Source: Nymphaea colorata (Eukaryota; Streptophyta; Magnoliopsida; Nymphaeales; Nymphaeaceae). From it: a DNA stretch of 64,000 nucleotides. The notes below the pieces were generated by a model. The model searched no databases, had not been told where the DNA came from, and worked only from the letters and a program-made list of their open reading frames with translations. This document shows, in pieces, positions 14,448 through 25,839 of this stretch. Positions within the stretch are counted from its first letter, which is position 1. Every line of letters begins with the position of its first letter. The stretch lies in contig NC_045146.1 in NCBI RefSeq assembly GCF_008831285.2, positions 3,190,001-3,254,000 on the forward strand, given 5' to 3'. The position numbers were made by a program, and so were the translations under genes.

Positions 14448-15342
14448 CTGCACTGGCACGCTTAGCCTTCTTCAACTTCGCGAGCTCTACCTGCGAATCC
14501 ATAAAGATCTGCATCCTCTGGAACTCCAACCCCTTGACGAACTCCATCCTCTGCCTCTCCAGATCCATCATCTGCCTCTGCTTCGCCGCCTCCACCTTCT
14601 CGTATATCTCGCCGAACCTCATAATCGCCCTCGCAAGCTCACGAAGCCCTCCGCCGCTACCGCTAGCGCTACCGTTCACGTTCACGTTCACGTTCCCGTT
14701 CCCGCTCCCGCTCCCTCCCCTACCACCACCCCTTTCCCGGCTCTCCCGCGAGCTTTCTGCGCTATCTGGGCTCGTCTTCGACCTCGATGATCCCGACTGC
14801 GTGTCCGACCCAGGGATCCTCCGTAAAACGTAATCATCTTCTGCCGGTCGCTTCTCCCTGCCGGCGGCGGCCGCTGCCGCCGCCCTCACCGCTACCACGG
14901 GCACAGACGCGGTACGGTAAGTCAACGGCAAGGCCATAGGCGGCTCGGACTTCGGCACTCGCACCGGCGACCCCTTCTTCGAGGACGCGGCGGGGCCGAT
15001 CAGGCCATCGATCCGGACGTAGTAGGGCCACTTGCTCACGAACGCGCCGTTCGTGGCCGAAACCCTAGCCCTCTCGACCTTGTACTTCTTCTTGAGCGTG
15101 TCCATCCGGTTCTTGCACTGGATGTCCGTCTTCCTGGCGCGGCCGCCTCCCGTCCGCTCGTTGACGGCCTCGGCGACCTCCTGCCAGTGCTTCTGCTTCA
15201 GGTTCCCCCGGTTGAGCTCCAGGTAGCGGTCGCCCCAGGCCTTGATTAGCGCGAGAGTCGCCCCCTCGCTCCAGCAATCCTCCCGCCCCCCGGGCATCCG
15301 GCCGCTTCCCGGCGTTCCTCCGGCCGCCTCCCCCTCCTCCAT
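14440..15342 (-). CDS. Trihelix transcription factor, SIP1/ASIL-like
   Basis: This 300-residue nuclear DNA-binding protein has a Myb-like trihelix domain at residues 22-112. Its three spaced tryptophans are W24 (CWSEGATLALIKAW), W36 and W53 (KHWQEVAEAVNER), followed by the Lys-rich DIQCKNRMDTLKKKYK segment and the fourth-helix motif SKWPYYVRID around W105. Next come an alanine run (154-160), a low-complexity Ser/Gly/Asn linker (180-232) with an imperfect Asn-Val repeat, and a conserved C-terminal coiled coil (about 233-297, with LARAIMRFGEIYEKVE). This layout is that of the SIP1/ASIL clade, which binds GT-type elements and in Arabidopsis includes repressors of seed genes. The start was chosen as the first Met, short of the domain. 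The gene is GC-rich unlike its surroundings. It ends at TAA 14440, but that terminus is also a splice donor (see the candidate intron). Family assignment is firm; the exact orthologue and target genes are unknown. Confidence 0.9.
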   Translation of the reverse strand: MEEGEAAGGTPGSGRMPGGREDCWSEGATLALIKAWGDRYLELNRGNLKQKHWQEVAEAVNERTGGGRARKTDIQCKNRMDTLKKKYKVERARVSATNGAFVSKWPYYVRIDGLIGPAASSKKGSPVRVPKSEPPMALPLTYRTASVPVVAVRAAAAAAAGREKRPAEDDYVLRRIPGSDTQSGSSRSKTSPDSAESSRESRERGGGRGGSGSGNGNVNVNVNGSASGSGGGLRELARAIMRFGEIYEKVEAAKQRQMMDLERQRMEFVKGLEFQRMQIFMDSQVELAKLKKAKRASAGE

Positions 15343-16010
15343 CTCCTCTCTCCCCGTCCCTCTGGCGCACGCTCCTTCCCCTGAGCCCGGAACACCTGTT
15401 CTTCTCTCTCAGGGAGCCCTAACCGCGGCCAAATCTGAGGCCGGATATTAAAACCGTCGCAGGCTAGGGGGCCCTCAGGCGCTCGGAAACCGACCCCGTC
15501 GGTAGCTGCCCGGATGTTGCGTAGCAGCGTCGCTCACGCGCCTAGGTCTCCGGAACTCGGCGTCTCCCACGTGCGTCGCCGCGTCGGCGAGAAGGAAATA
15601 GGGAGAAAGGAGGGAGGGGAAGGGTTTGGCGTGACGGCCGTGGATCCCGGGTAGGGACGGTCCGCCCGCAGCCGCGTTCCGGCGGATGGACGGACGGCCG
15701 AGATCGTTTCCCGAGGTCCTCATCTCGTCCGGCCCGCCCCGTCCGTCGCCTCGCCCCGCGTCGAGCCGACCCCCGGGATATCGCCGTACGGGTTGACCTG
15801 CTCCGGTGTAACACAATGACCAAAACACCCTCCACCGCGAAGGCGAACGCAACGCGGACGCACGGTGGGTGGAGGGCGTGATGGGAAATGGAGGTTGGCC
15901 AGTGTGTTTAGGCAGCCGAGCAGCGGCTGGTCTGCGTCCGGGGCTTGAGCTCATGAAGAGCGGCCAACTCTGCCCCGTCTCCTCCGCCCAGCCCACTCTC
16001 GTCCATATTT
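15343..16010 (-). promoter_or_regulatory. GC-rich upstream region of the trihelix gene
   Basis: CpG-rich sequence upstream of the trihelix start, contrasting sharply with AT-rich DNA beyond 16010. The 5' UTR probably lies within the first 100 bp or so. No clear TATA box was identified. A long minus-strand frame at 15475-15996 is best read as a composition artefact. Confidence 0.5.
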
Positions 16011-17742
16011 CAACGTTTGATTTTGAGATGAACCTACTTAACCATGCACTCTGTTAATTTATACACATGACATCAAAAACATATGTATTATTTTTGCATA
16101 ATACAGATTGCAATGGTTAGCCAATTCTATGCGTCCAACTAAAATTCTTTTTTCATTAAGGGCGCTTGGATTACACCCTAAAACCAATTTTTGAAGGCTA
16201 AAAAATAGCTTTTCTTTCAAAATACCATTTTATGCGTGTTTGGATGATACCAAAAAGAGTTTTTGCTAAAACTTATTTTTATCAAAAACTGTTTTCAGAA
16301 AAGAGTTGACCTAGCACCCTCGGGTTATTCACCCAAAAAAAAAAAAGTGTTTTGGTCCTTTTACTCGAGTAAAAAACTAATTTGTTAAAAAAATAGTTTC
16401 CAGAAAATCAATATTTTGAGTTTGTCATCTAACTTTCCAGAGTGAACGATCCACCTGTTCTGCAACAGTAGAGAAATCAATTAGTTGGAGATCGGACACA
16501 TAATGGAGTTTAAAGATGTCTACCTCAACCAACTAATCATACTTGTCTAGTTCAACAACCATCTAATCATATTTGTCTTCTTAAAGCAGATTGACAGGAA
16601 GCCCAAGAGAAGGAAAAAGTTACTTCAAGTATCATGTTGAATAATTGGCCTCTTCATCCTTTGTGTTTGTGTGTATCTTCTTCTCTGTATATATATATAT
16701 ATATATAAAACAGTTACAATACCGTCAGGAGGCCGAAGTCTTCATTCTTTCCCCTATGCTCTTGGGATTGATCGATTTTATTCTTAGTCAACGCTTTTGC
16801 CATCAGCATTGAACAACTGAACATGCCGAGAAATATGTAAAAACATGAAAATATGTTTCAAAGAAATTGAAAGCTTGTGGAACATAAGCAGATAGCTTTC
16901 TCATTCAAAAAACTATAGAAGAATTTTGATTGCTCTCGATAATAGAAACCTTTGTTTCTCTATTCTAACTGAGATGTGTTTGTAACTATAACAAGAGATA
17001 CACTCTTGGGCTTGAGCTATTGGTTCGGCTGATCTCAACCCGCTTCCTCGCAGTTTTGTCTTTTAACCCAAAAAAAACTAGGAACCAGGACAACAATTTA
17101 TGGTAATGACCTACTTTATAAACCCTTGAAGATTTTTCACAATATTCAATACTAGACTAAATACTTAGGGCGTTACAATAACAACACATAGACACTGCCT
17201 TGCCTAAAAAAATGAGACAGATTCACGAAAGACCATAACAATTGTTCCATGAATCAACTTCATTTTTTAGGATATATTCGTAAAATAGTAACAATGTATT
17301 ATATAACCTAAAGGATAGACTAGATATTCTTACTAAGCAGTAGCAACAACTTAAGGGAGCTAGGCGAAAAATTATTATGAAACAAGTGTTTTTTTTTTTT
17401 TTGTTAAGAAGCTTAAAAAGCAACACAACAAAGCCATGTGAGGGAATGAAGTCATCAACAGAATATATTTTTAGGTTTTACCGTCTACAAAAGAAGTGCA
17501 GTTTTGCTACTTTACTGATAGCAATTGGGTTGGGATGGATTTATAATAAAGCCGAGTTAAATGGTCCCTCTGGCTGGATGGTGACTAAGAGATTAATGTG
17601 GACTGGATGTTGCGGTAGTAATGGGATTGATAGCAACAGTTTTATGCCTTTAGGAAGCTAAAAGGCCAAAATAAGAGTCTAAATTCCGTCCATCTTCATA
17701 AAGCTAGGTTGGCCCAACGTCTCTCTCTTTCGGACACACACA
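16011..17742. other. Intergenic, no gene seen
   Basis: AT-rich DNA with a short (TA)n at 16688-16706. The open frames at 17223-17661 have no family signature. Confidence 0.5.
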
Positions 17743-17931
17743 TAGGGGCAGTGCAAAAAAAAATTTCATGAGGGGGGCCAAATTAAAGTTTGTAAATATT
17801 GGCATGGGCCGAAATATTATTTTTCAAAAATTTTATATAGGAGAATAAAAGTTTTTAAAATTTACATGTAAATTAAAAGAAAATTAAGATTGGGCCAGGA
17901 CCCTTGCCAGCCCCCCATTGGCTATACCCCT
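17743..17931. mobile_element. hAT-like MITE, family A copy 2
   Basis: About 189 bp, beginning TAGGGGCAGTGC and ending GGCTATACCCCT. It shares the body words TCATGAGGGGG, AATTAAAGTTT and TTTACATGTAA with the copy at 2522-2709. The termini are decayed, and the boundaries are good to a few bases. Confidence 0.65.
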
Positions 17932-18179
17932 ATAGGCTACAAATATACATTTCGACCCTTTATCGGTATTTCTGAAACACACTCCTGTGTATGAAAAATT
18001 GTGCATAAGGTTATCTATTGTAAAAAAAAAAAAAAAACCCAACTTAGGAGAACGAAAAAGTGTTATGAAAATGTTAAAAAACTCTAAAATGGATATTTCT
18101 TTGTAATAAATTTTGAAAATAACCCAACCCCCCTTCTTTTTTTCTTTAGTGTATACTTGTGCATGGACACTATATAGGC
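17932..18179. other. Short spacer between repeats
   Basis: AT-rich spacer including an A-run near 18021-18036; nothing else was seen. Confidence 0.5.
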
Positions 18180-18550
18180 AGCTTGAGCTCGACTCTACTA
18201 TACAAAATCGAATTCGAACTCGACTCGTTTAACCCATTTAACTCATTTGGGTGTTAACTCATTTTAGCGTTAACTCATGTAAGCATTAACTCGTTCAACT
18301 AGTATAAGCATTAACTCGTGTAACTCACTTAACTTGTATAGCTTGTGAAACTGGTTTTGGCAATATCGGTTTGCAAGTCGAATCAAGTATAAACGAGTCG
18401 AGTTCGTGAAACTCGAACTTGACTTGTTTATCGTTTCGAATATCATTGTAAGCTCGAACTCGGCTCGTTTATAAACGAGTCAAGCACGAGCTGAGTTTTT
18501 TCGAGGGAATTCAGGTCCAGCCCGAGTTGGCTAGGCTTGTTGTGCAGCCC
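18180..18550. repeat. CTCGAG-rich dispersed repeat, copy 2
   Basis: Repeats of AACTCGACTCG, GTTAACTCGT and related words, ending GTTGTGCAGCCCTAA (inverted: TTAGGGCTGCACAAC). This matches the TAGGG-TG end of the copies at 3090 and 23345. It has no coding capacity. Confidence 0.6.
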
Positions 18551-19487
18551 TAACGCACACATGTAAGGGGCTCTATAAGCTTGATACCATATCAAGCCCA
18601 CAAATTTATTCAGTGATGCAGAAGCATAGTGGTAATTCTCCCTAAACCGCTTGCAATTAAACAAACGGATGTAAAAAATCAACAACGCATAAGAAAGGAA
18701 AGGAAGAAAAGAAACAAGCAAAGGAAAGCATAGTCTACTACAAATTGAACATCAACCGTCCCTAATGACCGGCTAATCATGCACATAGAATAGAGGTCCA
18801 AAACGATACAAATCCAATATAGAGATTCGGAACAATATAGGCAACCAAAGAATAAACAAAATGAATGAATGAACACATAAAAGAATAATGACCTCAATCA
18901 AAAGGTCTCAAAAGCCCTTCATTGTCGGTTTATAAGTATATCTATGTCCCTTGTTGCCCGAGAGGACATGCTACTCGATATATCAATATCGATTAGATCC
19001 GAGATCTGCTGTTGAATTGCAATTGAGTCTTAATGTGAGACCTGAGTAGTCGCGGAGATACATGGGGGCTGGTGTAGAAATACAATCGTACACAATAGCT
19101 CATTAAAAATTTTCATAAAAAGATTTGAAATCAGAGTGTGATAAATCAAAAATTACATGTTATGCCCGCATCAGACCTGGGTTGTTGACCTCTTAACTAA
19201 AAAAATCTGGTTTTAATTTGAACTCGCTCTGTGGCCTTGTTGGGCAGTGGAATAATGTTGGGAACATTTTTAGTGACACTAAGATCTTTTCTGCACATGC
19301 CCTCTTCCTCTCTCGCGTGTGCACGGGTGCATGCAATGATCCACCACACGTGCCACATAGCTGTAATCAAGTCGAAGCTATGCAAATAGACCACTTTTGA
19401 ATTCAATATATCTCTCGACGGAAAGACTTCTCATTTTTCTATTTAGGAGTATCTTCATTTAAAACTCTGGTCGATATATATATATAT
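18551..19487. other. Intergenic, no gene seen
   Basis: Single-copy-looking AT-rich DNA. The CGGAGATACATGGGGGCT word near 19044 links to the repeat scrap at 2768, and a short (TA)n lies at 19474-19490. Confidence 0.45.
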
Positions 19488-19735
19488 ATATAATGGCAAC
19501 AGTTTTTATATAAAAGTAAAAAACAGGTTTTTTATGCCAAACATAAAAAATTTATTTTTTCTTACTTACTTTAGTTTTTCATATTTTTTTACTGTCACAT
19601 CTCAAATTTTCGCAGTTTACTTTTGAGATCTTCTTTATAACTGTTTGTTGTCGAGATTTAAAAAAAAAAAAAACAACTCAATCTATGTATTATACGACAG
19701 ATAAAGCTCACCATTTAAAACTGGTCAGGACTATG
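19488..19735. mobile_element. Degraded family B-like AT-rich element
   Basis: T-rich sequence with the words CAGTTTTTAT, AAACAGGTTTTTTATG, TTACTTTAGTTTTTCAT and AAAGCTCACC-TTTAAAAC. It parallels the interior of the family B MITE at 4657-4956 in the same orientation. The ends are lost. Confidence 0.4.
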
Positions 19736-20810
19736 GACTTTCTTTAGTTGAATGACAATTAGGCTTATCTGATAACTGTGGCTTGTAAATATCATGAAGT
19801 TGATGGGACATGCCGAGGTTGAAACCCATTCGTGTCCCTTTGTTTGTGCCGTAAAAGAGTCGGCACTTACAGAGGAAATCAGTTGAAGTATATGTAAAGT
19901 CGGCTTCATATCAGAGTTAGCAGTCCTCTGTTCTTGTTCCGAGTCAGGTCTGTTTGCACCATGTCTCCATTGATACAGCAGCATGATCTGCTTGGCTACA
20001 TTCCAAGAAAATATGTTTATATCAGAAACAGATATCTCTCTCTGTATATAGGAATATGTGTATCTGTGTGTGTTGGGTAGTGCCCAAGTTGCTGCCTAGA
20101 TGCTGTTGTAGTGCCTTGAATCGATCTTCGACCTAAGGATCTCAACTCTCAAGTTCCGTAGAATTCAGGATCCAAATTTATCTCAAAAACCTTTGTTTTA
20201 TACCACAGGATTAGTTTCGTCAATCTTCTAAAAGAACCAAACTTGGTTCAATTGATTGCTGATTGAGATTTATCTGAGATCTTTCCTTATAAGCTTGGAT
20301 AAATTATCCAATTCAAATAACTCAGAAGTAAGTTTCAGTCAGTCGCATAAGTTTCAAACAGCTTGTGTGAGCCGATTCATCCGAGATGCTGCATATATAA
20401 TAAAGTTCAGTTTTGGAAAAGCACCATCATCATGAGAATGTACACGCGATGGAAAATTTATGTCAGTTAACATCAGACATTCTGCTGCCTCCAACTGAAA
20501 CTCTTTTCCCGGTCTCTTAATTTTCACGCCACAAGAAAACGACAACAAATTCCGGCGGACGGAGTGCCGGAATCCGGTACACGGATTCTTTTGGTAACAC
20601 AAAGAATAAGATATTTACTGCTTCTGTACAAAAGGAAGCCAACCCCAACCTTACCAATGCCAGATCGAGAAAAACGATATTGGAGATGGGCATCATCGGT
20701 TTCCGGCAATCTTAGAAGCCTGAACATATGTCTCCTCTCCACGAAGGTGGAATCCCGGCGCTTTTCTTGAACTCTTGAAACCCAGATACGTACTCTCATA
20801 TCGATCGACA
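19736..20810. other. 3' flank of the DUF4228 gene and intergenic DNA
   Basis: The 200-290 bp next to the DUF4228 stop are less AT-rich and probably contain its 3' UTR. A 95-residue minus-strand frame at 20524-20811 opens there but has no recognisable family. The rest shows nothing I can support. Confidence 0.4.
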
Positions 20811-21323
20811 TTACGAATCCGAAGGCAACTCGGATATGCTCGCTAAACGAGGCCGCCAGACACCGACGCGTCCTCGGCGCTGATCCCCAGACATGCCGGC
20901 GTTCTCCGATAAGATATCGGACAGATATCGATCGGAGACGAGCTGCTGGGATTTGGAGGGATTGGGTTTGGACGACACGGTCGAGAATTCTTGATTCTTC
21001 TTCCTGTGGTGGTGGTGGTGCTGGTGGTGGGAGGCGGAGCAGGACTTTGGTTCTGGGGGGCTGGAAGTTCTGACGGGCACTAGGAAGTAGATCTTGCCGC
21101 GCTGCAGCTCGGCGTCGGCGGGGAGGACGACGATGCGGTGGACGACGCCGTCGTCGGACGTCCGGCGACGGAGAACGTGCTTGGGATTAGCCCTCATGAC
21201 GTCGCCGGCTTTCACTGATGTGGTGAACTCCTCGACCCGGCCATTGAGATGAACGACTCGGATTACATCCAGGGAGCCGCAGGGGAGGATGCAGGAGATG
21301 CAGCACCGGATGGTGTTCCTCAT
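20811..21323 (-). CDS. PADRE/DUF4228 domain protein
   Basis: A 170-residue plant protein of the DUF4228 (PADRE) family, whose members are often induced by pathogens or abiotic stress; the biochemical role is unknown. The N-terminal Cys-rich segment IRCCISCILPCG leads into the conserved strand pattern DVIRVVHLNGRVEEFTTSVK and AGDVMRANPKHVL (residues 19-51), then GKIYFLVPV (77-84). After a His/Ser-rich linker (HHQHHHHHRKK, 99-109) come the other family landmarks, LVSDRYLSDILSE (128-140) and VGVWRPRLASISE (153-165). An upstream in-frame ATG at 21426-21428 would add 35 residues coded by a (GA)-rich stretch. I chose the ATG at 21321-21323 because family members begin just before this Cys-rich segment. 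It is intronless as seen and GC-rich compared with its flanks. Confidence 0.88.
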   Translation of the reverse strand: MRNTIRCCISCILPCGSLDVIRVVHLNGRVEEFTTSVKAGDVMRANPKHVLRRRTSDDGVVHRIVVLPADAELQRGKIYFLVPVRTSSPPEPKSCSASHHQHHHHHRKKNQEFSTVSSKPNPSKSQQLVSDRYLSDILSENAGMSGDQRRGRVGVWRPRLASISELPSDS

Positions 21324-21475
21324 CTCTCTACCTCTTTCTCTCTCTCTCGTTACAGCACTCGACGACCATTGATTAAAATGCTCACACCGTCTCTTTCTCT
21401 CTCTACAGATCAGTCTGGAGCTTTCCAATTATGCTGCTTTGGAATATAGAACGCCCTCTTGCTCGCACGCCTCTT
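21324..21475 (-). promoter_or_regulatory. 5' UTR and core promoter of the DUF4228 gene
   Basis: The minus strand has a TATA-like TCTATATTCC at about 21451-21460, about 130 bp before the chosen start. Two GA-rich tracts lie between them in the presumed 5' UTR (near 21335-21350 and 21390-21406). GA/CT tracts near plant transcription starts are common. No other operator is claimed. Confidence 0.4.
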
Positions 21476-21649
21476 CCTTGCTTTTCATGAGATGGGATGG
21501 GATGGTGAGAGTGACCCTGCAAACGGGTCTGGACCCTCTTCTCATATGGGTACCGCTTTGATCGGAGTTTGGATCTCACCACCAGTGGGTGAGATGGGCC
21601 ATGGTTTGTCATGATATGAGGTTGTACAAGAGCTGGTTTAGATCTGATT

Positions 21650-22086
21650 TCTTATCTATTTAGGTGATCCAAATCCAATCTAATTGTGCCCCCCAGTTCC
21701 ATGGTAGGGTAAAAACTGACATAAGGATGGAACCAGATTATGAGCATACACTATCCGAATCCATGCAGCTTATGCATTTAAACTGGGTATATGTACCTTT
21801 AATCATATCTGTTTTGTCATATATTCACATATTCAAATATCTGTTTTTTCATATATTCACATATTTAGATTCGAATATGAACAAAGAAAAGTCATATCTA
21901 AATCTGAATCTGAAATCTAATTTCTCATTACCAATCTGGTATGAATTTGACTTTTACATTCATAACCAAATGCAAATTTTGAACTGAATGTAGCTGATTT
22001 TCAAAATGTAAAAGCATTGGACATATAAGATATTTATTTAAAACTAAACTCAATCTAAATTTGATAAAAAAAAAAAGATCAGGTAG

Positions 22087-22134
<48 letters not shown>

Positions 22135-22250
22135 AAATCCAAATCCAAATCCAATCGAATGTCATTTCATAAATCTAAATCGATATGCTTACTGAATATG
22201 ATTTTTTTTTTTTTCGGTTAGATCGGACATCCATTCTAAATCCCATATAT
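21650..22250. repeat. ATCCGAAT-rich dispersed repeat, copy 1
   Basis: Degenerate repeats of AATCCAAATC and AATCTGAATC, with TCATATATTCACATATT present twice, and interrupted by a (TA)n at 22089-22132. Relatives are at 24690-25230, 27195-27640 and 28095-28430. The boundaries are approximate and there is no coding capacity. Confidence 0.55.
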
Positions 22251-23344
22251 TGAAACTCGTCTGCATTAAAACTTCAAGCTCAAGTTTGCTTACAACTTTA
22301 CAGGTACAATTGTAAGAGGACCAATAATTTTCTGAAAAGTCATCGGAAACTTGATAGGAAACTCTCTAAGCTGGTTATATGTATAGACTTATGCACCTGT
22401 GCACCGTACACATGCTCATTTAAAAACACATGCCCGGAGTGGGCGAGGGGGATACATGTCATGCACCGAAGGTCGCGCATGGTACACCCTAGTGCATGTA
22501 ACGACCCCTCATGACCTCTATATAGGCAGCACAAAGCTTTATGGAGGTGGTGGCAACAGTTACCCCAGAGTGGTGCATACAACATATAGTTACGGAAACA
22601 ATGCAAGGGAATTGGAGTATTTGGAAATTTTTCCAAAAAAAAAAAGAAAAAAAAACTTTTTTGGACTTTTCACTTTTTCATTATCTTCTTATGGTGAACT
22701 ATAGGATCCAAGAGCATCATTGGTTGGATCTGAATCCGGTGGTCCAAGAACCGGTCAAACCTAGTCAGCCCAAAGGGTCCTACTGAACATGAATCCACAA
22801 TGGTCCAGGCTGAGACAAGAGCTTTGTGGAAGGGTTAGGTTTGGACAGTGTGATATTTGGGTCCCTAAAGAGATAGGAAATGTGGACCAAAGACAAGTTG
22901 GAGCAGCTGGAATTGCAAGGAGAGAGAGAAAGATCTAGAGAGAGAGAGAGAGAGATGAAGATGAGGGTGGACTGGCTAATGAATGGATCACATGGGTGCA
23001 TGGCTCAGCTCTCCTGTCTTTATCATTTCCTTAGCTATCAAAGCTTTAAAAGATTTTATTTTTTTCTTAAATAAAGAAAAAAAGAAGAAGAAAGAACATG
23101 GGTCCTGGTGTGGGGATCATGGAATTTGGTCAAAAGCAATCCTTTTTGAGAGCTCCCAATCCCCACCTTTTTTTTTCTTTTTTCAAGTCAAGAAATTTTG
23201 AGTACATGTGGCCATTCTCTTAATCATATGAATAAATTTCAGACATGATATTATTAAACATATATTAATAACACCATTAGAATTAAAGCTTGGCCAAACT
23301 TAAAGAGGTCAATTGTCTCCTTGTGCCCCCTTTGAAGTTAATGT
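22251..23344. other. Intergenic, no gene seen
   Basis: Includes a GA-rich tract at about 22916-22955 and T/A runs near 22635-22655 and 23050-23090. The open frames at 22340-22786 lack family features. Confidence 0.45.
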
Positions 23345-23485
23345 GTTTAGGGATGTGCAAGGAGTCAAGCCAACTCGGGCTCAACTCGAACTTGTTCCTG
23401 TAAGTTCAACTCGAATTCAACTCATTTAATAAACGAGTCGAGCTCGACTTGTTTAAACTTGGCTCAGTTCGTGACTTGTCTGTTT
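23345..23485. repeat. CTCGAG-rich dispersed repeat, partial copy 3
   Basis: Starts TTTAGGGATGTGCAAGG and continues with ACTCGGGCTCAACTCGAAC and CGAGTCGAGCTCGACTTG. It carries the TAGGG-TG end of the family but is cut short on the right. Confidence 0.55.
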
Positions 23486-24496
23486 GTTAACCATCAAAGA
23501 TATGACCACTTGATGTGTATAGGATCTGCATCTTTGCTATGAGCACACAAATATCAATGGCTACGCAACAAAATTTTATGGGCTAAAGAAGGAATGTTTG
23601 TTTTATTTTCAAAAAACATGATTGCTAGCAGACAAATCCGTTTGTGCAGTAAGACTTTTTTGTGTTGCACTTGCTCTTGACCTCAAAATTCATAGGCATA
23701 ATGGAACTTGAGGGGCACCATTCCGTTTTTCAAGCTTTCTGTCTTTCTTGCCTTCACCCCCTGCTCTTTTTCTAGGGTCGTATTTGAAGGTTGTGGCTCA
23801 TGTCTTTTCAATGGTGCATGTGAAAGAACGCAACAACAAGGTTTTCAGGAGCACCTTCAGATCCATTTTCACTTTCTTTGTAGGTTAATCACATATAACT
23901 TGAAATCCAATATTCCCTTGTATGTATTCACGCATATTTTTCGAGTCATTGAGGATTTCCTAAGTGTCTGTTTGAATATATGGAATTTTGCTATAGAGAT
24001 GAAACTTTAGTTAAATTTCAGTTGAAAGTTCTACCTACAGACAAATAGGGAGGAACTTTAGTACCAACATTAAAGTTCCACCTATTCTTTTTTTTTTTTC
24101 TGTGTTTAACTTCTCAATCCTTAAAGCAAAGTTCTATGAAATCAAACAAATGGGATAAATGAAAGGTAGAGCAAAAATTCAACCAAGAAAGTATGATATC
24201 TAGTTCCATGTAGGAGGAACTGAGCTTTCATATGTAGGGCCCTTGTATTTAAAACAAGTGAAAGGAACGTTTTCCATGGTAATCTGGCCAAATTTGAAAG
24301 TGTAGATGTGTTCATGGCAGCAGCCAAAAATATAAATGTATGGTGGACATGACTTGTTTCTTGCAGATGCGCCGCTAGAAGCTGGTATAGGTCACCCATC
24401 ATCGGCAACAACACCCGCACCGCACGCATCCCCTCTTTTCTCCCCCCTACAACACACACATAGTTAATACTTCCTCTAGTCAGCACATATGTTAGG
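23486..24496. other. Intergenic, no gene seen
   Basis: AT-rich DNA. The segment 23990-24110 shares AAAGTTCCACCTATT with 33990-34120 and may be a scrap of another repeat family. A 134-residue minus-strand frame at 24142-24546 is unrecognised. Confidence 0.4.
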
Positions 24497-24625
24497 ATGA
24501 CGGGGGATGAATTAAAGTTTCTAGGAGTCGAAATATCATTTTTCAATTATATAAGATAAATAAAATTATCTATAATTTACATGTAATTTTTTTTTAATTT
24601 GGGGTGGGGGGCAAAAAACAGTGCA
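24497..24625. mobile_element. hAT-like MITE fragment, family A
   Basis: Shares GAATTAAAGTTTCTA, AATATCATTTTTCAA and TTTACATGTAATTTTT with the element at 2522-2709, but both termini are missing. Confidence 0.55.
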
Positions 24626-24689
24626 TACGCCATCAGTTTTCCAATTCTTATAAAAATCTGAGTTACCCATCTAATTTTTATACATCAAT

Positions 24690-25230
24690 TTTTAAGTTGT
24701 ATATATAGATTTGGGCATTCCCCATTAATCCATATACAACACTTAAACTATATATATGCACACACACACACAAGTACATATGCATGCAATCGAGTTGGGT
24801 ATATACATGCAATCAATATATTTGATTTCTATTAAATACCCGACTAAACGTTCCAATAAAATCAAATATGGAAAAAAAATTAATGTCAGATTAAGAAATC
24901 GGATTTGAGAAATGACATCCGATTAGATTCTAACTCGCATATACATAAATATCCGATTGGATTCACATCAGAATTCATTTTAAATAAATATTATATATCC
25001 AATGCTCTTATATTTTGAAAATCGGTTCAAAATTAGTATTTGGATTTGGATATGAATGTAAAAATTGGATTTGGATCAAATTTGAATTCAAATGCGACTT
25101 TTTCATTGTTTGTACTTGAATATGAATTTGAATCCAAATATATGAATATACAAAGAGAGAGAGAGAGAGAGAGGTAAGGTCAAGGGTATATCCGATCTGA
25201 ATCCAGTATAGCAATGTCTGTTGATGATCT
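24690..25230. repeat. ATCCGAAT-rich dispersed repeat, copy 2
   Basis: Repeats of ATCCGATT, GGATTTGGAT and GAATTTGAATCC, with a (GA)n at 25152-25173. It has the same composition and word set as copies 1, 3 and 4. The boundaries are approximate. Confidence 0.5.
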
Positions 25231-25350
25231 TTAACATGGCAAAAAAATGGGACAAATTTGATGGACTTAAACACAATGAAAGAGTTAGTTTAAAAGTTCT
25301 GTGAAATCAAATTAGATACATTGCAAACCTTCCTTGTTATCCGCGCTTGA

Positions 25351-25428
25351 AAGAAAAATAAGTAAAAGGTAATTATAAAAAAAAAGGGTAAGAAAAATAA
25401 GTAAAAGGTAATTATAAAAAAAAAGGGT
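25351..25428. repeat. Perfect 39-bp tandem duplication
   Basis: Two adjacent identical 39-bp units (25351-25389 and 25390-25428), each starting AAGAAAAATAAGT and ending AAAAAGGGT. Perfect identity in neutral-looking DNA implies a recent slippage or repair duplication. Confidence 0.95.
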
Positions 25429-25654
25429 TGGTAGTGTTTGCTTCTTTAGAGATAGGATCAAAAACCTTTTAAGAAAGCAAAATTTCATAATTTACGACTC
25501 GATCCCTATCGTTACCTAGCTTTTAGGTTCCCCCAGCTGAACTCCAAATGGAAATATTATCCGATCCTTCAACTCTTGTCATTTCAAATAGTTGAGCTTT
25601 AACCATGTTATCAAATGCATTATACATTATAATCTGAAACTTCCACAAATAGAC

Positions 25655-25835
25655 TTGGGTGCCGGGCCGGGCCGCCGGCATGTACCTGGTACCTAGCCTG
25701 GTATGGGCCTGGGTCCGGGCCCAATCGGGCCAGCCTGATAATATTTAAATAATATTTTATTATTATTAATAATATATATATTATTATTAAAAAATATTTT
25801 ATATTCAAACCTCGGGTATATCCAGGTCTATCCAC
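25655..25835. repeat. GGCCGGGTACC-rich dispersed repeat, copy 1
   Basis: A GC-rich head (GCCGGGCCGGGCCGCCGGCA, GTACCTGGTACC) followed by an extremely AT-rich tail. The head matches that of 26855-27142 and a segment inside each tandem-array unit at 40.4-49.3 kb. The right half is missing or diverged. Confidence 0.5.
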
Positions 25836-25839
25836 AAAT

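Noticed and set aside
15475-15996. 173-codon minus-strand frame upstream of the trihelix gene
   Set aside because: It lies in a GC-rich promoter region where stops are rare, overlaps other long frames, and has Arg/Pro/Gly-rich composition with no domain.
20524-20811. 95-codon minus-strand frame directly after the DUF4228 stop
   Set aside because: It is probably within the 3' UTR. There is no recognisable family and no support for a second cistron in a plant gene.
24142-24546. 134-codon minus-strand frame
   Set aside because: It overlaps a MITE fragment, has no family features, and there are no promoter or splice signals worth naming.
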